The position numbers and the translations under genes are program-made. The notes beneath the pieces were generated by a model, which was not told the origin of the DNA, ran no database searches, and saw only the letters and a list, made by a program, of their open reading frames with translations. From an uncultured Lachnospiraceae bacterium (GTDB lineage: Bacteria; Bacillota; Clostridia; Lachnospirales; Lachnospiraceae), in NCBI GenBank assembly GCA_910584585.1, contig CAJUBP010000004.1, forward strand, positions 1 through 64,000: a DNA stretch of 64,000 nucleotides, written 5' to 3'. Shown in pieces: positions 55,701 to 64,000 of the stretch (its first letter is position 1; each line of letters starts with the position of its first letter).

Positions 55701-58700
55701 ATGGGCATAAAAGTCAGAGCAAAAGATTTTGTCAAAGCACTATGGATCAATGAGCGGTATCAAGCAATTTTGAAGCAAAAGATTTCTTTAAAAGGAAGTC
55801 CCGCTCTTTTAAAGGAATGGAAAGAGAGAAAAAGCCTGCTCACCGAGAGAGACTTTGAGGATATTTTTTCTGTTATGGATTACAAAGAGGAACTTTTTGC
55901 GTCAGCCATTGATGAAAGGCTGCTGGAAATGGAATTTTTAGAAGAGTTAGTCCTGGACAGCGCTTGGTTTAAAGTATTAAGCGAGTCATTAGAAGAGGAA
56001 GGCAGCCGTGAGCTGAAAAGCATATCTGCGGAAAAGGTGGACTATTACCTGATTGTAAGGAACTTTTTGAACTATGCAGAAGAAAGGATCAAACTGCTGA
56101 ATCTGGATACAGAGATTTTAAATTCATTTATGAGAGGGCTTATGACAAAATTACTGGGGTTGGCGCATAAGACTATAGTGTTGGAAATTAATCGCGCAAG
56201 ATTAATGGGAGAGCTTGTGTCTGAAACATCTCAGGAACGTTACTGTGAATTTTTCGAAAATCATAAAGATGTGAATCACTTAGTTGATTTCTATAAATCA
56301 TATCCCGTTTTGGCCCGCTTGATGTCAAAATGCACCTATGATTTTGTGGAAAATACAATTGCTTTTGGTAAGAGATATGATAAACATAAAGATGAAATCT
56401 ATGAGCAGTTCCATATTTCTAAGGAAGCCAAACTCTGTTCGGCGGCTATGGATATGGGGGATTCTCATGAAAATGGGAAAACCGTTATTCTCCTGGAATA
56501 CAGTGACGGAAGTAAAGTTGTTTACAAACCGAAAAAATTAGAGATCGCTTTGGCATACAATGAATTTTGCAAAAACATCAATGCATTGGCAGGAGAGACT
56601 TATATAAAGACATATCATATCCTTTGCTATGAGGACTATACCTTTGAAGAATTTGTGAAGCAGGAAGAGTGCCGCGGCAAAAGTGAAGTTCATGAATTTT
56701 ATCGGAACTTTGGAAGATTGTCCTGTCTGCTGTTCTATTTGAATGGAAATGATTTTCACAGGGAAAATTTAATTGCATCCAGAAACTATCCGGTAGTGAT
56801 TGATTTGGAAACGTTATTGCAGCGTCCAAATAAGAGTAATTTTGACAATAATTTTTACATGCAGCAGAAAAAGAGAATTCTAAATGAATCCGTTGCGCGA
56901 ACTTCCATATTTCCTAATGTATATTCTGACTCAAAAATGGATATGAGCGCGCTGAACGGTGCGTCACAGGAAATTCCATATGAGGTAGAACGTGTAAAGG
57001 ATGAAAAATTAGATACAATTCATTATGTTTATGAAAAAATGACCTCTGGTGATTGTGCCAATAAAGTAACGCTTTGCGGGGAGGCAATTAATGCATTTGA
57101 TTATGGAGAAGATATGATAGAAGGTTTTCGTCAAATGTATCGGTTATTAATGGACCATAAGACAGAACTGTTGTCTTATATTTCTGTCTTTGAAAATAAA
57201 AAATGCAGGATGATAATTAGAAATACGATGAATTATGCCCGTATGCAGCAGATGGCGCTGCATCCCAGATGTATGCGGGATGCGCTGGAAAGAGAAAAGC
57301 TTTTTGAGAATTTATGGAAATACTCTTTGGGGGATAAAGTATTTCATAAAAGTGAAATAAAGGACATTCTTGAAAATGATATACCGATTTTTTTCTGCAA
57401 TACTTCAACGAATGACGTCATGGATTCAAATGGAAATATAATAAAAGATTATTATGACGAATCAGGCATGGAGACGCTGAAAAATGAAACCAAAGGTTTA
57501 TCTCCCACAAATCTTGAAAAACAATTGTCACTCATTAAGCTGATGACAAAACAGTACAGCCCAATTGCTAACTCAAGAACGAATGTTATGGAAGTGAAAT
57601 CTATACTTTCAGATCATGCAGAGGATCGTGATTATGTGAAGCTTGCAGCGATGATTGGCGACTCTTTGATGAAGTCGGCGCATTATAATGAGGATAAAAG
57701 TAAAGTATCATTTGACGGCATATATCAGGCGCCGAATGGAGCGTGGACAGTGGATGTGATGCGTGGGAACTTCTATGAGGGAATGGCTGGGATGGAATTA
57801 TTTTTTCATTATTTGTATCAGGCGACTGAAAAAGAAAAATACCAGGAATTTGAAAAGATTCTCCATCTAACAGGAGATGGGCTGAAAGAGGTTGAAAAAG
57901 TAAATTCCGCTATGTCTGGAAAGTGGTCTTTCGCGACAGCAGCGGTACTGGGTGAAAAAGGCGATAAGGATGAGATTCTGGAGGTCGCGCAGGAAATATT
58001 ACATACAGAAGACGTAAACTATGTGGATTGGTTAAATGGAGCCGCAAGTTTTGTGCAAATTTTAATTCATATATATGAAAAAAGCATGGATATAAAAATA
58101 CTTGATGTATTGGAACAGTTTATGAATGAAATACAGAATGAACTGAAAGATCATGGCATATTAGGGGGATTTTCTCATGGATATAGTTCTCTGGCATACC
58201 TCTATGGAAAAGTATATGCTTTGACGGGGAAGAGCGATTATTATTTGCGCTGTATGGAGTTGATTGAGAATGACAACAAATTTTTCAATGAAGAGTTAGG
58301 CGGGTGGACAGATGAACGTTTGAATCATGGGGAAGTCAATTATCATTGGTGCCATGGAAGTTTAGGAATTGGTTTGAGCCGATGGCTGTTACGAGAAAAA
58401 TGCCATATGATGGACGATGTGATATCAAGGGATATTGAAATTGCGGATGCGTCTGTCACGAACAGCTTTCTTACCAAAGATGATACTCTTTGTCATGGAA
58501 ATGCAGGAAAAGTGGATTATTTTATTGAAAAATATTTATTGACCCGGGATGGCAGATATCTTGCGCAGGCAAAAAGCATTATGAATTTTATTGTAGACAA
58601 GGAAGAATATGGCACAGGCGGATTGCCGGAATTTCCGAATCTGGGACTCTTTACAGGAGTGGCTGGAATTGGGTACGAATTGTTACGGCTTGTCAATCCC

Positions 58701-58733
58701 GAGAATATACCATCCGTATTAGCATTGCAGTAG
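55701..58733 (+). CDS. lanM: Class II lanthipeptide synthetase LanM (copy 2)
   Basis: 1010 residues, AGGAGG before ATG 55701. Dehydratase half with SLLTERDFE, NGNDFHRENLIAS (~346-358) and VVIDLETLL (~361-369); cyclase half (~690-1010) with SHGYSSLAYLYG, zinc ligands in YHWCHGSLGIG (~882) and LCHGNAGKV (~930-931). All catalytic features are present. Being directly downstream of the three precursors, it is their most probable modifying enzyme, dehydrating Ser/Thr and joining Cys to form lanthionines. It is followed after 15 bases by the flavoprotein gene. Confidence 0.95.
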   Translation: MGIKVRAKDFVKALWINERYQAILKQKISLKGSPALLKEWKERKSLLTERDFEDIFSVMDYKEELFASAIDERLLEMEFLEELVLDSAWFKVLSESLEEEGSRELKSISAEKVDYYLIVRNFLNYAEERIKLLNLDTEILNSFMRGLMTKLLGLAHKTIVLEINRARLMGELVSETSQERYCEFFENHKDVNHLVDFYKSYPVLARLMSKCTYDFVENTIAFGKRYDKHKDEIYEQFHISKEAKLCSAAMDMGDSHENGKTVILLEYSDGSKVVYKPKKLEIALAYNEFCKNINALAGETYIKTYHILCYEDYTFEEFVKQEECRGKSEVHEFYRNFGRLSCLLFYLNGNDFHRENLIASRNYPVVIDLETLLQRPNKSNFDNNFYMQQKKRILNESVARTSIFPNVYSDSKMDMSALNGASQEIPYEVERVKDEKLDTIHYVYEKMTSGDCANKVTLCGEAINAFDYGEDMIEGFRQMYRLLMDHKTELLSYISVFENKKCRMIIRNTMNYARMQQMALHPRCMRDALEREKLFENLWKYSLGDKVFHKSEIKDILENDIPIFFCNTSTNDVMDSNGNIIKDYYDESGMETLKNETKGLSPTNLEKQLSLIKLMTKQYSPIANSRTNVMEVKSILSDHAEDRDYVKLAAMIGDSLMKSAHYNEDKSKVSFDGIYQAPNGAWTVDVMRGNFYEGMAGMELFFHYLYQATEKEKYQEFEKILHLTGDGLKEVEKVNSAMSGKWSFATAAVLGEKGDKDEILEVAQEILHTEDVNYVDWLNGAASFVQILIHIYEKSMDIKILDVLEQFMNEIQNELKDHGILGGFSHGYSSLAYLYGKVYALTGKSDYYLRCMELIENDNKFFNEELGGWTDERLNHGEVNYHWCHGSLGIGLSRWLLREKCHMMDDVISRDIEIADASVTNSFLTKDDTLCHGNAGKVDYFIEKYLLTRDGRYLAQAKSIMNFIVDKEEYGTGGLPEFPNLGLFTGVAGIGYELLRLVNPENIPSVLALQ

Positions 58734-58748
58734 AGGGAAGTGGGAACA

Positions 58749-59474
58749 GTGAGAAAAAAGATTTTTGCATATGCAGGGGTAAATAATCCTGAGAGAAGTT
58801 ACACAGTGCGCTGCATCCAGGAAAGTGCCGCGCTGCTGCGTGAGAGAATGGATATTGAATTGAATTTATACACAAATCAAGAGCTTCCGATAGAAAATTG
58901 CCAGGGATGCCTGAAGTGCTTTTTTGATGGGGAATGCGTCCTGGACAGCCAGGACGGGTTTCACAAAATAAAGCGGGAAATGCAAGACTCAGATTTCATA
59001 ATTCTAGGGAGCCCCGTATACCTTCATAATGTTTCGGGTTATATGAAGACATTTATAGACAGGTTAAGCTATTGGTCGCATATATTTGCCCTGAGAAATA
59101 AAAATGGGTTAGTCATAGCGGCTGCAGATTGCTCAGGCACCTATGAAGTGAATGAATATTTAAATAAAGCCTTAACATGTTTTGGATGTTCTGTGATCGG
59201 AAAAATTGAGGTGAAAAGTTGTTATGGGATAAACGAAGAGCTGTATCGTATCTGTGCCGCTAAGATTTATACAGGTCTTATAAAAGGCGCAGAAAGCAAT
59301 GAAGTATTAGAAGAGCGGTTTCACGCCACAAAGCAGCTTATGAGATATAGAGAAAATAGAAAGGCGGAGGATGAAATGGGAAGTGAATTGCAGTATTGGA
59401 AAGAAACCGGGATGCTTTATGCAGGATCGTTTGCGGAAGTATTAGAAAAAGGAGGTTGGAAAAATGTATGCTAA
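58749..59474 (+). CDS. Iron-sulfur flavoprotein-like NAD(P)H:FMN reductase
   Basis: 241 residues from GTG 58749 (AGAGGGAA upstream). Flavodoxin-like fold: ILGSPVYLHNVSGYMKTFIDRL (~91-112) is the FMN-binding loop. Cys51, 54, 57 and 63 form C-x2-C-x2-C-x5-C, the compact 4Fe-4S motif of iron-sulfur flavoproteins. In lanthipeptide clusters, reductases convert Dha/Dhb to D-Ala/D-Abu (LanJ; carnolysin has a flavin-type one, CrnJ). The Ser/Thr-rich, Cys-poor cores here make that role plausible. Its C-terminal ~50 residues are a helical tail. Confidence 0.7.
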   Translation: MRKKIFAYAGVNNPERSYTVRCIQESAALLRERMDIELNLYTNQELPIENCQGCLKCFFDGECVLDSQDGFHKIKREMQDSDFIILGSPVYLHNVSGYMKTFIDRLSYWSHIFALRNKNGLVIAAADCSGTYEVNEYLNKALTCFGCSVIGKIEVKSCYGINEELYRICAAKIYTGLIKGAESNEVLEERFHATKQLMRYRENRKAEDEMGSELQYWKETGMLYAGSFAEVLEKGGWKNVC

Positions 59475-59706
59475 AGTACTTGTTATTGTGGCTCTTCTTA
59501 CAATTCTAATTTGTATCGCTGTGGTGAAGGAATGGAAAAGATCCATTATATTTTTAGGGATCGGGATTTTAGGAGTGTCGGGTTTTGCGATCTACAGTTT
59601 GACGCAAAGTGTAATAAAAACCCTTGCCGTTATTCTGATACTCAGCGCTTTGGAAGGCAGTATTTTAGGAATCTACACATATTTTCAGAAGAGGGAGAAG
59701 AGATAA
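59464..59706 (+). CDS. Small three-helix membrane protein of the lanthipeptide operon
   Basis: 80 residues; AAAGGAGG at 59449-59456 within the end of the flavoprotein gene sets ATG 59464. Three helices (VLVIVALLTILICIAVV, SIIFLGIGILGVSGFAIY, TLAVILILSALEGSILGIY) and a basic tail FQKREKR. It ends 0 bases before the ABC ATPase start region, so it belongs to the same unit as the immunity transporter. It may be an accessory immunity protein; no similarity to CylI was recognised. Confidence 0.65.
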   Translation: MYAKVLVIVALLTILICIAVVKEWKRSIIFLGIGILGVSGFAIYSLTQSVIKTLAVILILSALEGSILGIYTYFQKREKR

Positions 59707-60579
59707 ATGGAAAGCAAAGCTTTGGTTTTAACAGAACAGCTGTCAAAATCCTATAAGGATGAGATTGTGCTGAACAACGTAGATTTACGGGTAGACAAAG
59801 GAAAAATTGTGGGATTTTTGGGGCCATCCGGCGCCGGAAAAACAACGACAATTAAAATCGTCACTGGACAACTGAGGCAGACGAGAGGCCTGGCCTATGT
59901 GCTGGGCCGGGATTCCCGGCAGTTAAACAATTCTATATACAAACAGATAGGAATTGTCACTGACAACAGCGGGGTATATAAAAAGCTGTCGATATATGAT
60001 AATCTTTATTATTTTGCAAAATTGCTGAATGTATCCGTCAGCAGGATAGATGAAGTATTGAAGAAAACAGAAATGAGTGAACATAGGAAGAAAAAAGCCG
60101 GAATACTGTCTAAAGGCCAGACACAAAGATTGATTTTGGCCAGAGCTATTTTACATGATCCCAGGCTCTTGATTTTGGATGAACCAACCAGCGGTTTGGA
60201 TCCGGCTACTGCTTTATCCATTCATAAACTGCTTATGGGGCTTCGTCAAAACGGGATGGGAATTTTGCTTACAACCCATAACATGGAAGAAGCTGATAAA
60301 CTTTGTGATAATATTTTGCTGTTAAACGAAGGCCGAATTGTAGAATCGGGCACGTCACAGGCGATACGTTTGAAGTACAACCAAACAAAGAAATTTCGTG
60401 TTCTATTGAAAGATAACCGAAATTATGTGCTGGATGACTGTAAGGAAACGGCGGGTAAGATCAAAAGATGGATGGAGGAGGGAATGATTGAAACAATTCA
60501 TTCATGCGAACCGTCATTAGAGGAAGTTTTTCTTAAGATTACAGGGAGGTCATTAAATGAAGACGTTGTCCAGGCTTAG
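59707..60579 (+). CDS. lanF: Lantibiotic immunity ABC ATPase (LanF-like)
   Basis: 290 residues. Walker A GPSGAGKTT (~38-46), signature ILSKGQTQRL (degenerate LSGGQ, as in LanF/BcrA types), Walker B LLILDEPTSGLDP and the switch His in LTTHNMEEA. The C-terminal ~75 residues are the extra domain seen in ABC-2 drug/peptide exporters. With the permease that overlaps its end by 23 bases it should pump mature peptide out of the producer membrane. Confidence 0.88.
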   Translation: MESKALVLTEQLSKSYKDEIVLNNVDLRVDKGKIVGFLGPSGAGKTTTIKIVTGQLRQTRGLAYVLGRDSRQLNNSIYKQIGIVTDNSGVYKKLSIYDNLYYFAKLLNVSVSRIDEVLKKTEMSEHRKKKAGILSKGQTQRLILARAILHDPRLLILDEPTSGLDPATALSIHKLLMGLRQNGMGILLTTHNMEEADKLCDNILLLNEGRIVESGTSQAIRLKYNQTKKFRVLLKDNRNYVLDDCKETAGKIKRWMEEGMIETIHSCEPSLEEVFLKITGRSLNEDVVQA

Positions 60580-61294
60580 CGCTTTATTAAATTTAAAAGT
60601 CAAATTAATGATGAATGCAAATATTATATTCGCTCCGGTTTTCGCGTTGGTTCTTACGGGTGCGCTTAGAATTTTATATGGAAATATTGCGAAAGGCGCA
60701 ATTCCAGAGTTTATGACCCAGTTGCTTTTGAACATTGGCCTCAGTTTCAATATTGGTATGACAGGCGTTTTTCTAATCAGCGCCATGGTTGCAGAAGAGA
60801 AAGAAAATAATACGCTTCGTGTACTGATGACATCATCCGTTACCGCCGGAGAATTCTTTTTTGCCAGTATTCTTCCCCCATTTGCAGTAATGGCAGCAGT
60901 TAATTTGCTGCTGATTCCCATCAGCGGAATTAGAATAGTTGGAGTTAATTTGCTGATTTACCTGATTATTTCATCTGTTGCAGGATTTATCAGCTGTATG
61001 ATAGGCATGACAATTGGTATTTATGCCAAGAATCAGATTAATGCCAGTACATTAGCGATGCCGGTATTGCTGATCATTACAATGATACCTACCTTTGCGT
61101 CTTTTAGCCCTGTTTTGGATCAGATATCAGAATATCTGTTTGTAGGTATTGTGACAGAGATGGTATCACAGATGATACTGACAGGAGTGGTATCCTTATC
61201 GTTAAAGCATACTTTGGTCTTATTAGGAGAAATCATTTTGGTAAGCATCGTCTTTCGTATGGCGTACAATAGAAATGGATTTGAAAAAGACTAA
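60557..61294 (+). CDS. lanE: Lantibiotic immunity ABC-2 permease (LanE/LanG-like)
   Basis: 245 residues, six helices, starting inside the 3' end of the ATPase gene. EEKENNTLRVLMTSSVT (~75-91) is the ABC-2 coupling region (E-K-E-x-x-T-L-x-x-L) found in BcrB/LanE-type permeases. Only one permease is present in the visible part, while many LanFEG systems have two, so the pump is probably a homodimeric permease or the second subunit lies beyond the window. Ends 130 bases before the third LanM. Confidence 0.82.
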   Translation: MKTLSRLSALLNLKVKLMMNANIIFAPVFALVLTGALRILYGNIAKGAIPEFMTQLLLNIGLSFNIGMTGVFLISAMVAEEKENNTLRVLMTSSVTAGEFFFASILPPFAVMAAVNLLLIPISGIRIVGVNLLIYLIISSVAGFISCMIGMTIGIYAKNQINASTLAMPVLLIITMIPTFASFSPVLDQISEYLFVGIVTEMVSQMILTGVVSLSLKHTLVLLGEIILVSIVFRMAYNRNGFEKD

Positions 61295-61365
61295 TTTTAT
61301 AAAAAAGAAAATCTAAGATCCCGCGGTTCTGGCGCGTTACAAATTAGGCGAATCTGTGGCTGATG

Positions 61366-61387
61366 TCCCGCGGCTCTGCTGCGGGGC
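61366..61387 (+). repeat. GC-rich hairpin before LanM copy 3
   Basis: CCCGC...GCGGG stem in an otherwise AT-rich gap; the string TCCCGCGG also occurs at 61319. No clear terminator tail. Confidence 0.4.
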
Positions 61388-61423
61388 GTTTCATTACTGA
61401 AAAAGGAAGCGAGATGGAAAGGA

Positions 61424-64000
61424 ATGAATGATAAAAATCTGATTTTAGCGGCGAATATTTATGAAAGAAGCCGGATGTTCCACTGGGACGGAGACGAACA
61501 ATCCGTGGATCAGATCATAAAGCAATGGCTTAACAAGAAAAATTCGCTGGTGACAGAGGAAATATTTGAACTTAAATTAATTGGCGAAGGCATGGACAAA
61601 AGAAAGTTTGCAGCGGCAATACATGATTTGACCATGAGCGATGCAGATGTTTTATATAACTATATTGTTGGGCAGGAGTGGTATTTACGGCATAATGAAA
61701 TTTTGGAGTACATATGTCCAGATGATTCGAATGGAACGGAATTGGCTTTTTTTGCGCGTCCCTATTGTAAGTGGGTGAAAAAGAAGCTTGAAGAATTGAT
61801 TCCTATGAGTGAGATTGTCATTCAGGAGCAAATCATAGAAAATTGTATGGATTCTGTCCAAAAAGAAGTGTTAGGCATTGCGTTAAAGACCCTGGTATAT
61901 GATCAAAATGAGTATTTCGAGTTTCAAAAGAATAGCCAAAACGAAGATAATTTGGAAAAGTATTTGGCTGGCCGATTTGGGACGAAAGAGAATTATGTGG
62001 CTTTCTTTAATGATTATCCGGTTTTAGCGCGTCTGTTATCTGTTCGCGCAGGTTATTTTGTCAATAATTTCAAAATATTCATTGACTCTCTGATAGAGGT
62101 AAAAGAAGAATTGAGACTGGTTTTTGGAATTCAAAAGCCCTTTGAATTGCAAGAACTTATATTTGGGAATGCGGATAGTCATGATAAAGGGAAATCGGTT
62201 TTGATTTTTACCCTGAATCATAAAAAACTTGTTTTTAAATATAAAAATTTGGAAATATGCAATGCAGTCAGTGAGTTTTACAAATGTTTGGAAAAAATGG
62301 ATGACAGTTTTTCTTTTTACAATATCCGGCGGATCCTGCGTGGAACATTTGCGGTTGAAGAGTTTGCTGCATATAAAGAAACAGAAAATGAAGATGCTTT
62401 GAGTAGGTACTATTATAGATTTGGCCAGCTAGTTATGGTCATGTATGTTCTGGGGGCGACAGATCTTCATTTGGAAAATGTAATAGCTGTGAACGATTAT
62501 CCGGTTCCTATTGACCTTGAAACGGTTTTTCAGAATGAGCGAAGCGTAAAAAGGGATGGAAGCGCGGCATCCAACCTTATTCATGAATTCAATGATGGGA
62601 TATTGGAGTCGAGTCTGCTTCCTAATATTTATTGGAATAGGAATAAAAAAAATGAAATAGAGATGAGCGCGCTTGCCGGAAAGGAACAAAAATTACCTTT
62701 TGATGTTTTACAATTGGAAAATGATTCGGATGGGATTATGAAAATGACTTATCAGCCGTTTATTATGGAGGGAAGTGAAAATCTTCCGGCGTTACAAGGC
62801 GTCAAAGTCGGCTATGAGGAATATGTGGATGATATAGTAGCGGGATTTTCTGATTCTTATCACGTTATTTTGAACAATAAAAGCTGCTTAACAGAAATTC
62901 TGGAAAAACTATTTTCTGAGAAAGTTGTAAGAAATGTGTTAAAAAGTACGCAGAAGTATTGCGATATCCTGCAATTCAGTTATCATCCCAGCTGCATGAC
63001 AAATTATTTGAATCGTGAGAAGCTTATGGAAAATTTATGGGCATATCCCTATGACAATCCGGAAGCAGTTAAGTTTGAAGTGCAGCAAATTTTGGATAAC
63101 GATATCCCAATTTTTTATAATAATACAAGCAGCAGGGACTTGCTTACCAAAGATGAGAAGATCAAGAATTATTATGAGGCGTCTGCAATGTCTAAAATTT
63201 TGGAAAGGGCAGAGAGAATTTCAGAACATGATTTTGTCCGGCAAAGGAATCTGCTTTATTTAGCGTTAGGTAAGTATCAAGGGGAAAAACAAACCATATC
63301 AGTAACTGGAAAAGGGAACATGGACATTTATTCTCAAGCGCTGGGTATTGCTGATTATATTGCTGATAATGCTGTCGTGGGTACACGATGTCTGGATATC
63401 ACATGGCCCGCTATATCAGCAGCGGAACATAATACATGGTTTCTAAGGCCTATGTCTTATAGCTATTATGACGGAGTGGTTGGTATTTATCTGATGTATT
63501 ACGCGCTTGAGGGCAGCACAAATATTAATAAATACAAAAATATTTTATATAGAATAGAGAATATGCTCTTTTCTAAAGTCCCGGTCATTCTTAACCATGA
63601 AGCGTATGTAGACGCTGTCAGTATTTTATATGCCTTGTGCTGCAAGATAAAAAGTGAGAATAATGGCAGGAATAAATTATTTGCATATAAAGTATTGATA
63701 CAAATTCGTGATTATTATAGGCAGAATAAGGAAAGTTTTACGAATGAGTGGTTATTTGGAAAGGCAAGCTTATTAAATTTGCTGTTGACATACTATGAAA
63801 TTGCAGGCAGAGAAGAGGCAATGGAATTTGCGTGTGAGGTTGCAAAGGATATTTCCCGCGAAAAAATGGAAGGCGCTGGATTTGCCCATGGGTATGCAGG
63901 GACATTGTACAGTCTGCTTCGTTTTATAGAAATGAACAAAGGCCGCGCGCAAGAATTATCCGGGAAATTGCTGTGGTATAGACAACAGCTGAAATCCTTT
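61424..64000 (+). CDS. lanM: Class II lanthipeptide synthetase LanM (copy 3), cut by window end
   Basis: The frame from ATG 61424 stays open for 859 codons to the last base. Dehydratase half with SLVTEEIFE, GATDLHLENVIAV (~346-358) and VPIDLETVF (~361-369); the cyclase half has begun (GAGFAHGYAGTLYSL at ~820) but its zinc ligands lie beyond the window. A five-codon frame (ATG 61414 to TGA 61431) overlaps the start and has the better-spaced AAAGGAAG site, which suggests coupling. It has diverged strongly from copies 1 and 2, so a different substrate is likely, perhaps encoded further right. Confidence 0.92.
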   Translation, partial: MNDKNLILAANIYERSRMFHWDGDEQSVDQIIKQWLNKKNSLVTEEIFELKLIGEGMDKRKFAAAIHDLTMSDADVLYNYIVGQEWYLRHNEILEYICPDDSNGTELAFFARPYCKWVKKKLEELIPMSEIVIQEQIIENCMDSVQKEVLGIALKTLVYDQNEYFEFQKNSQNEDNLEKYLAGRFGTKENYVAFFNDYPVLARLLSVRAGYFVNNFKIFIDSLIEVKEELRLVFGIQKPFELQELIFGNADSHDKGKSVLIFTLNHKKLVFKYKNLEICNAVSEFYKCLEKMDDSFSFYNIRRILRGTFAVEEFAAYKETENEDALSRYYYRFGQLVMVMYVLGATDLHLENVIAVNDYPVPIDLETVFQNERSVKRDGSAASNLIHEFNDGILESSLLPNIYWNRNKKNEIEMSALAGKEQKLPFDVLQLENDSDGIMKMTYQPFIMEGSENLPALQGVKVGYEEYVDDIVAGFSDSYHVILNNKSCLTEILEKLFSEKVVRNVLKSTQKYCDILQFSYHPSCMTNYLNREKLMENLWAYPYDNPEAVKFEVQQILDNDIPIFYNNTSSRDLLTKDEKIKNYYEASAMSKILERAERISEHDFVRQRNLLYLALGKYQGEKQTISVTGKGNMDIYSQALGIADYIADNAVVGTRCLDITWPAISAAEHNTWFLRPMSYSYYDGVVGIYLMYYALEGSTNINKYKNILYRIENMLFSKVPVILNHEAYVDAVSILYALCCKIKSENNGRNKLFAYKVLIQIRDYYRQNKESFTNEWLFGKASLLNLLLTYYEIAGREEAMEFACEVAKDISREKMEGAGFAHGYAGTLYSLLRFIEMNKGRAQELSGKLLWYRQQLKSF

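Overview
The window comes from a Firmicute of the Lachnospiraceae type; the genus cannot be fixed from sequence alone. Evidence: strong AGGAGG ribosome-binding sites, many Gram-positive families (EcfA1-EcfA2-EcfT followed by TruA, L13 and S9; VanW; MMPL plus a heptad-repeat partner; GGDEF/HD-GYP proteins), a moderately GC backbone and clearly more AT-rich accessory segments.

Layout. (1) 1-11.7 kb is accessory: the tail of an AgrC-like histidine kinase, two coiled-coil proteins of unknown role, then a patchwork of single genes (glycosyltransferase, three GNAT acetyltransferases, a headless adenosine deaminase, a zinc ribbon, two CPBP membrane proteins of which one is frameshifted, a GrpB protein, an ABC exporter). 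Several borders in this patchwork carry diverged copies of one ~40-bp element. (2) 12-41.6 kb is mainly ordinary chromosome: a c-di-GMP module, a TetR/MMPL operon, a dihydroxyacetone kinase operon (dhaL-dhaM-dhaK), a B12-type radical SAM protein, nth, a DnaQ-like exonuclease, vanW, an AIR-synthase-like protein, an Lrp regulator with an aminotransferase, trmL, ecfA1-ecfA2-ecfT, truA, a chemoreceptor, rplM and rpsI. This part is unusually rich in unrelated short tandem duplications in the gaps between genes, and holds one 183-bp MITE-like element with 19-bp perfect terminal inverted repeats. (3) 41.7-46.3 kb, directly after rpsI, is a small defence island: a type III toxin-antitoxin system (tandem-repeat antitoxin RNA, terminator, ToxN/AbiQ-family toxin), a zeta-toxin relic with its presumed antitoxin, an orphan XRE antitoxin-like gene, an acetyltransferase, and a Dam-type methylase with a PD-(D/E)XK restriction endonuclease. 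(4) 46.5-64 kb is a class II lanthipeptide locus related to the enterococcal cytolysin system, running off the right edge.

How the lanthipeptide locus fits together. Three precursor peptides (54911-55569) have class II leaders and a second pre-core motif D-V-x-(A/P)-E that matches the cytolysin CylA processing site. A C39-protease ABC transporter and a secreted S8 protease supply the two expected cleavage steps. An XRE regulator and a small membrane protein resemble the CylR2/CylR1 pair. Three separate LanM synthetases (one on the minus strand, one plus, one cut by the window end), a possible 4Fe-4S flavoprotein reductase, a small membrane protein and an ABC-2 immunity pair complete it. Two further small peptides were found by reading outside the main gene set: a plus-strand peptide directly before the transporter whose predicted core has no Ser, Thr or Cys, and a 57-residue minus-strand peptide beyond the reverse LanM with its own promoter overlapped by a perfect inverted repeat. 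The multi-LanM, multi-precursor arrangement is the most likely new system here; the type III toxin-antitoxin with a 52-nt repeat is the second.
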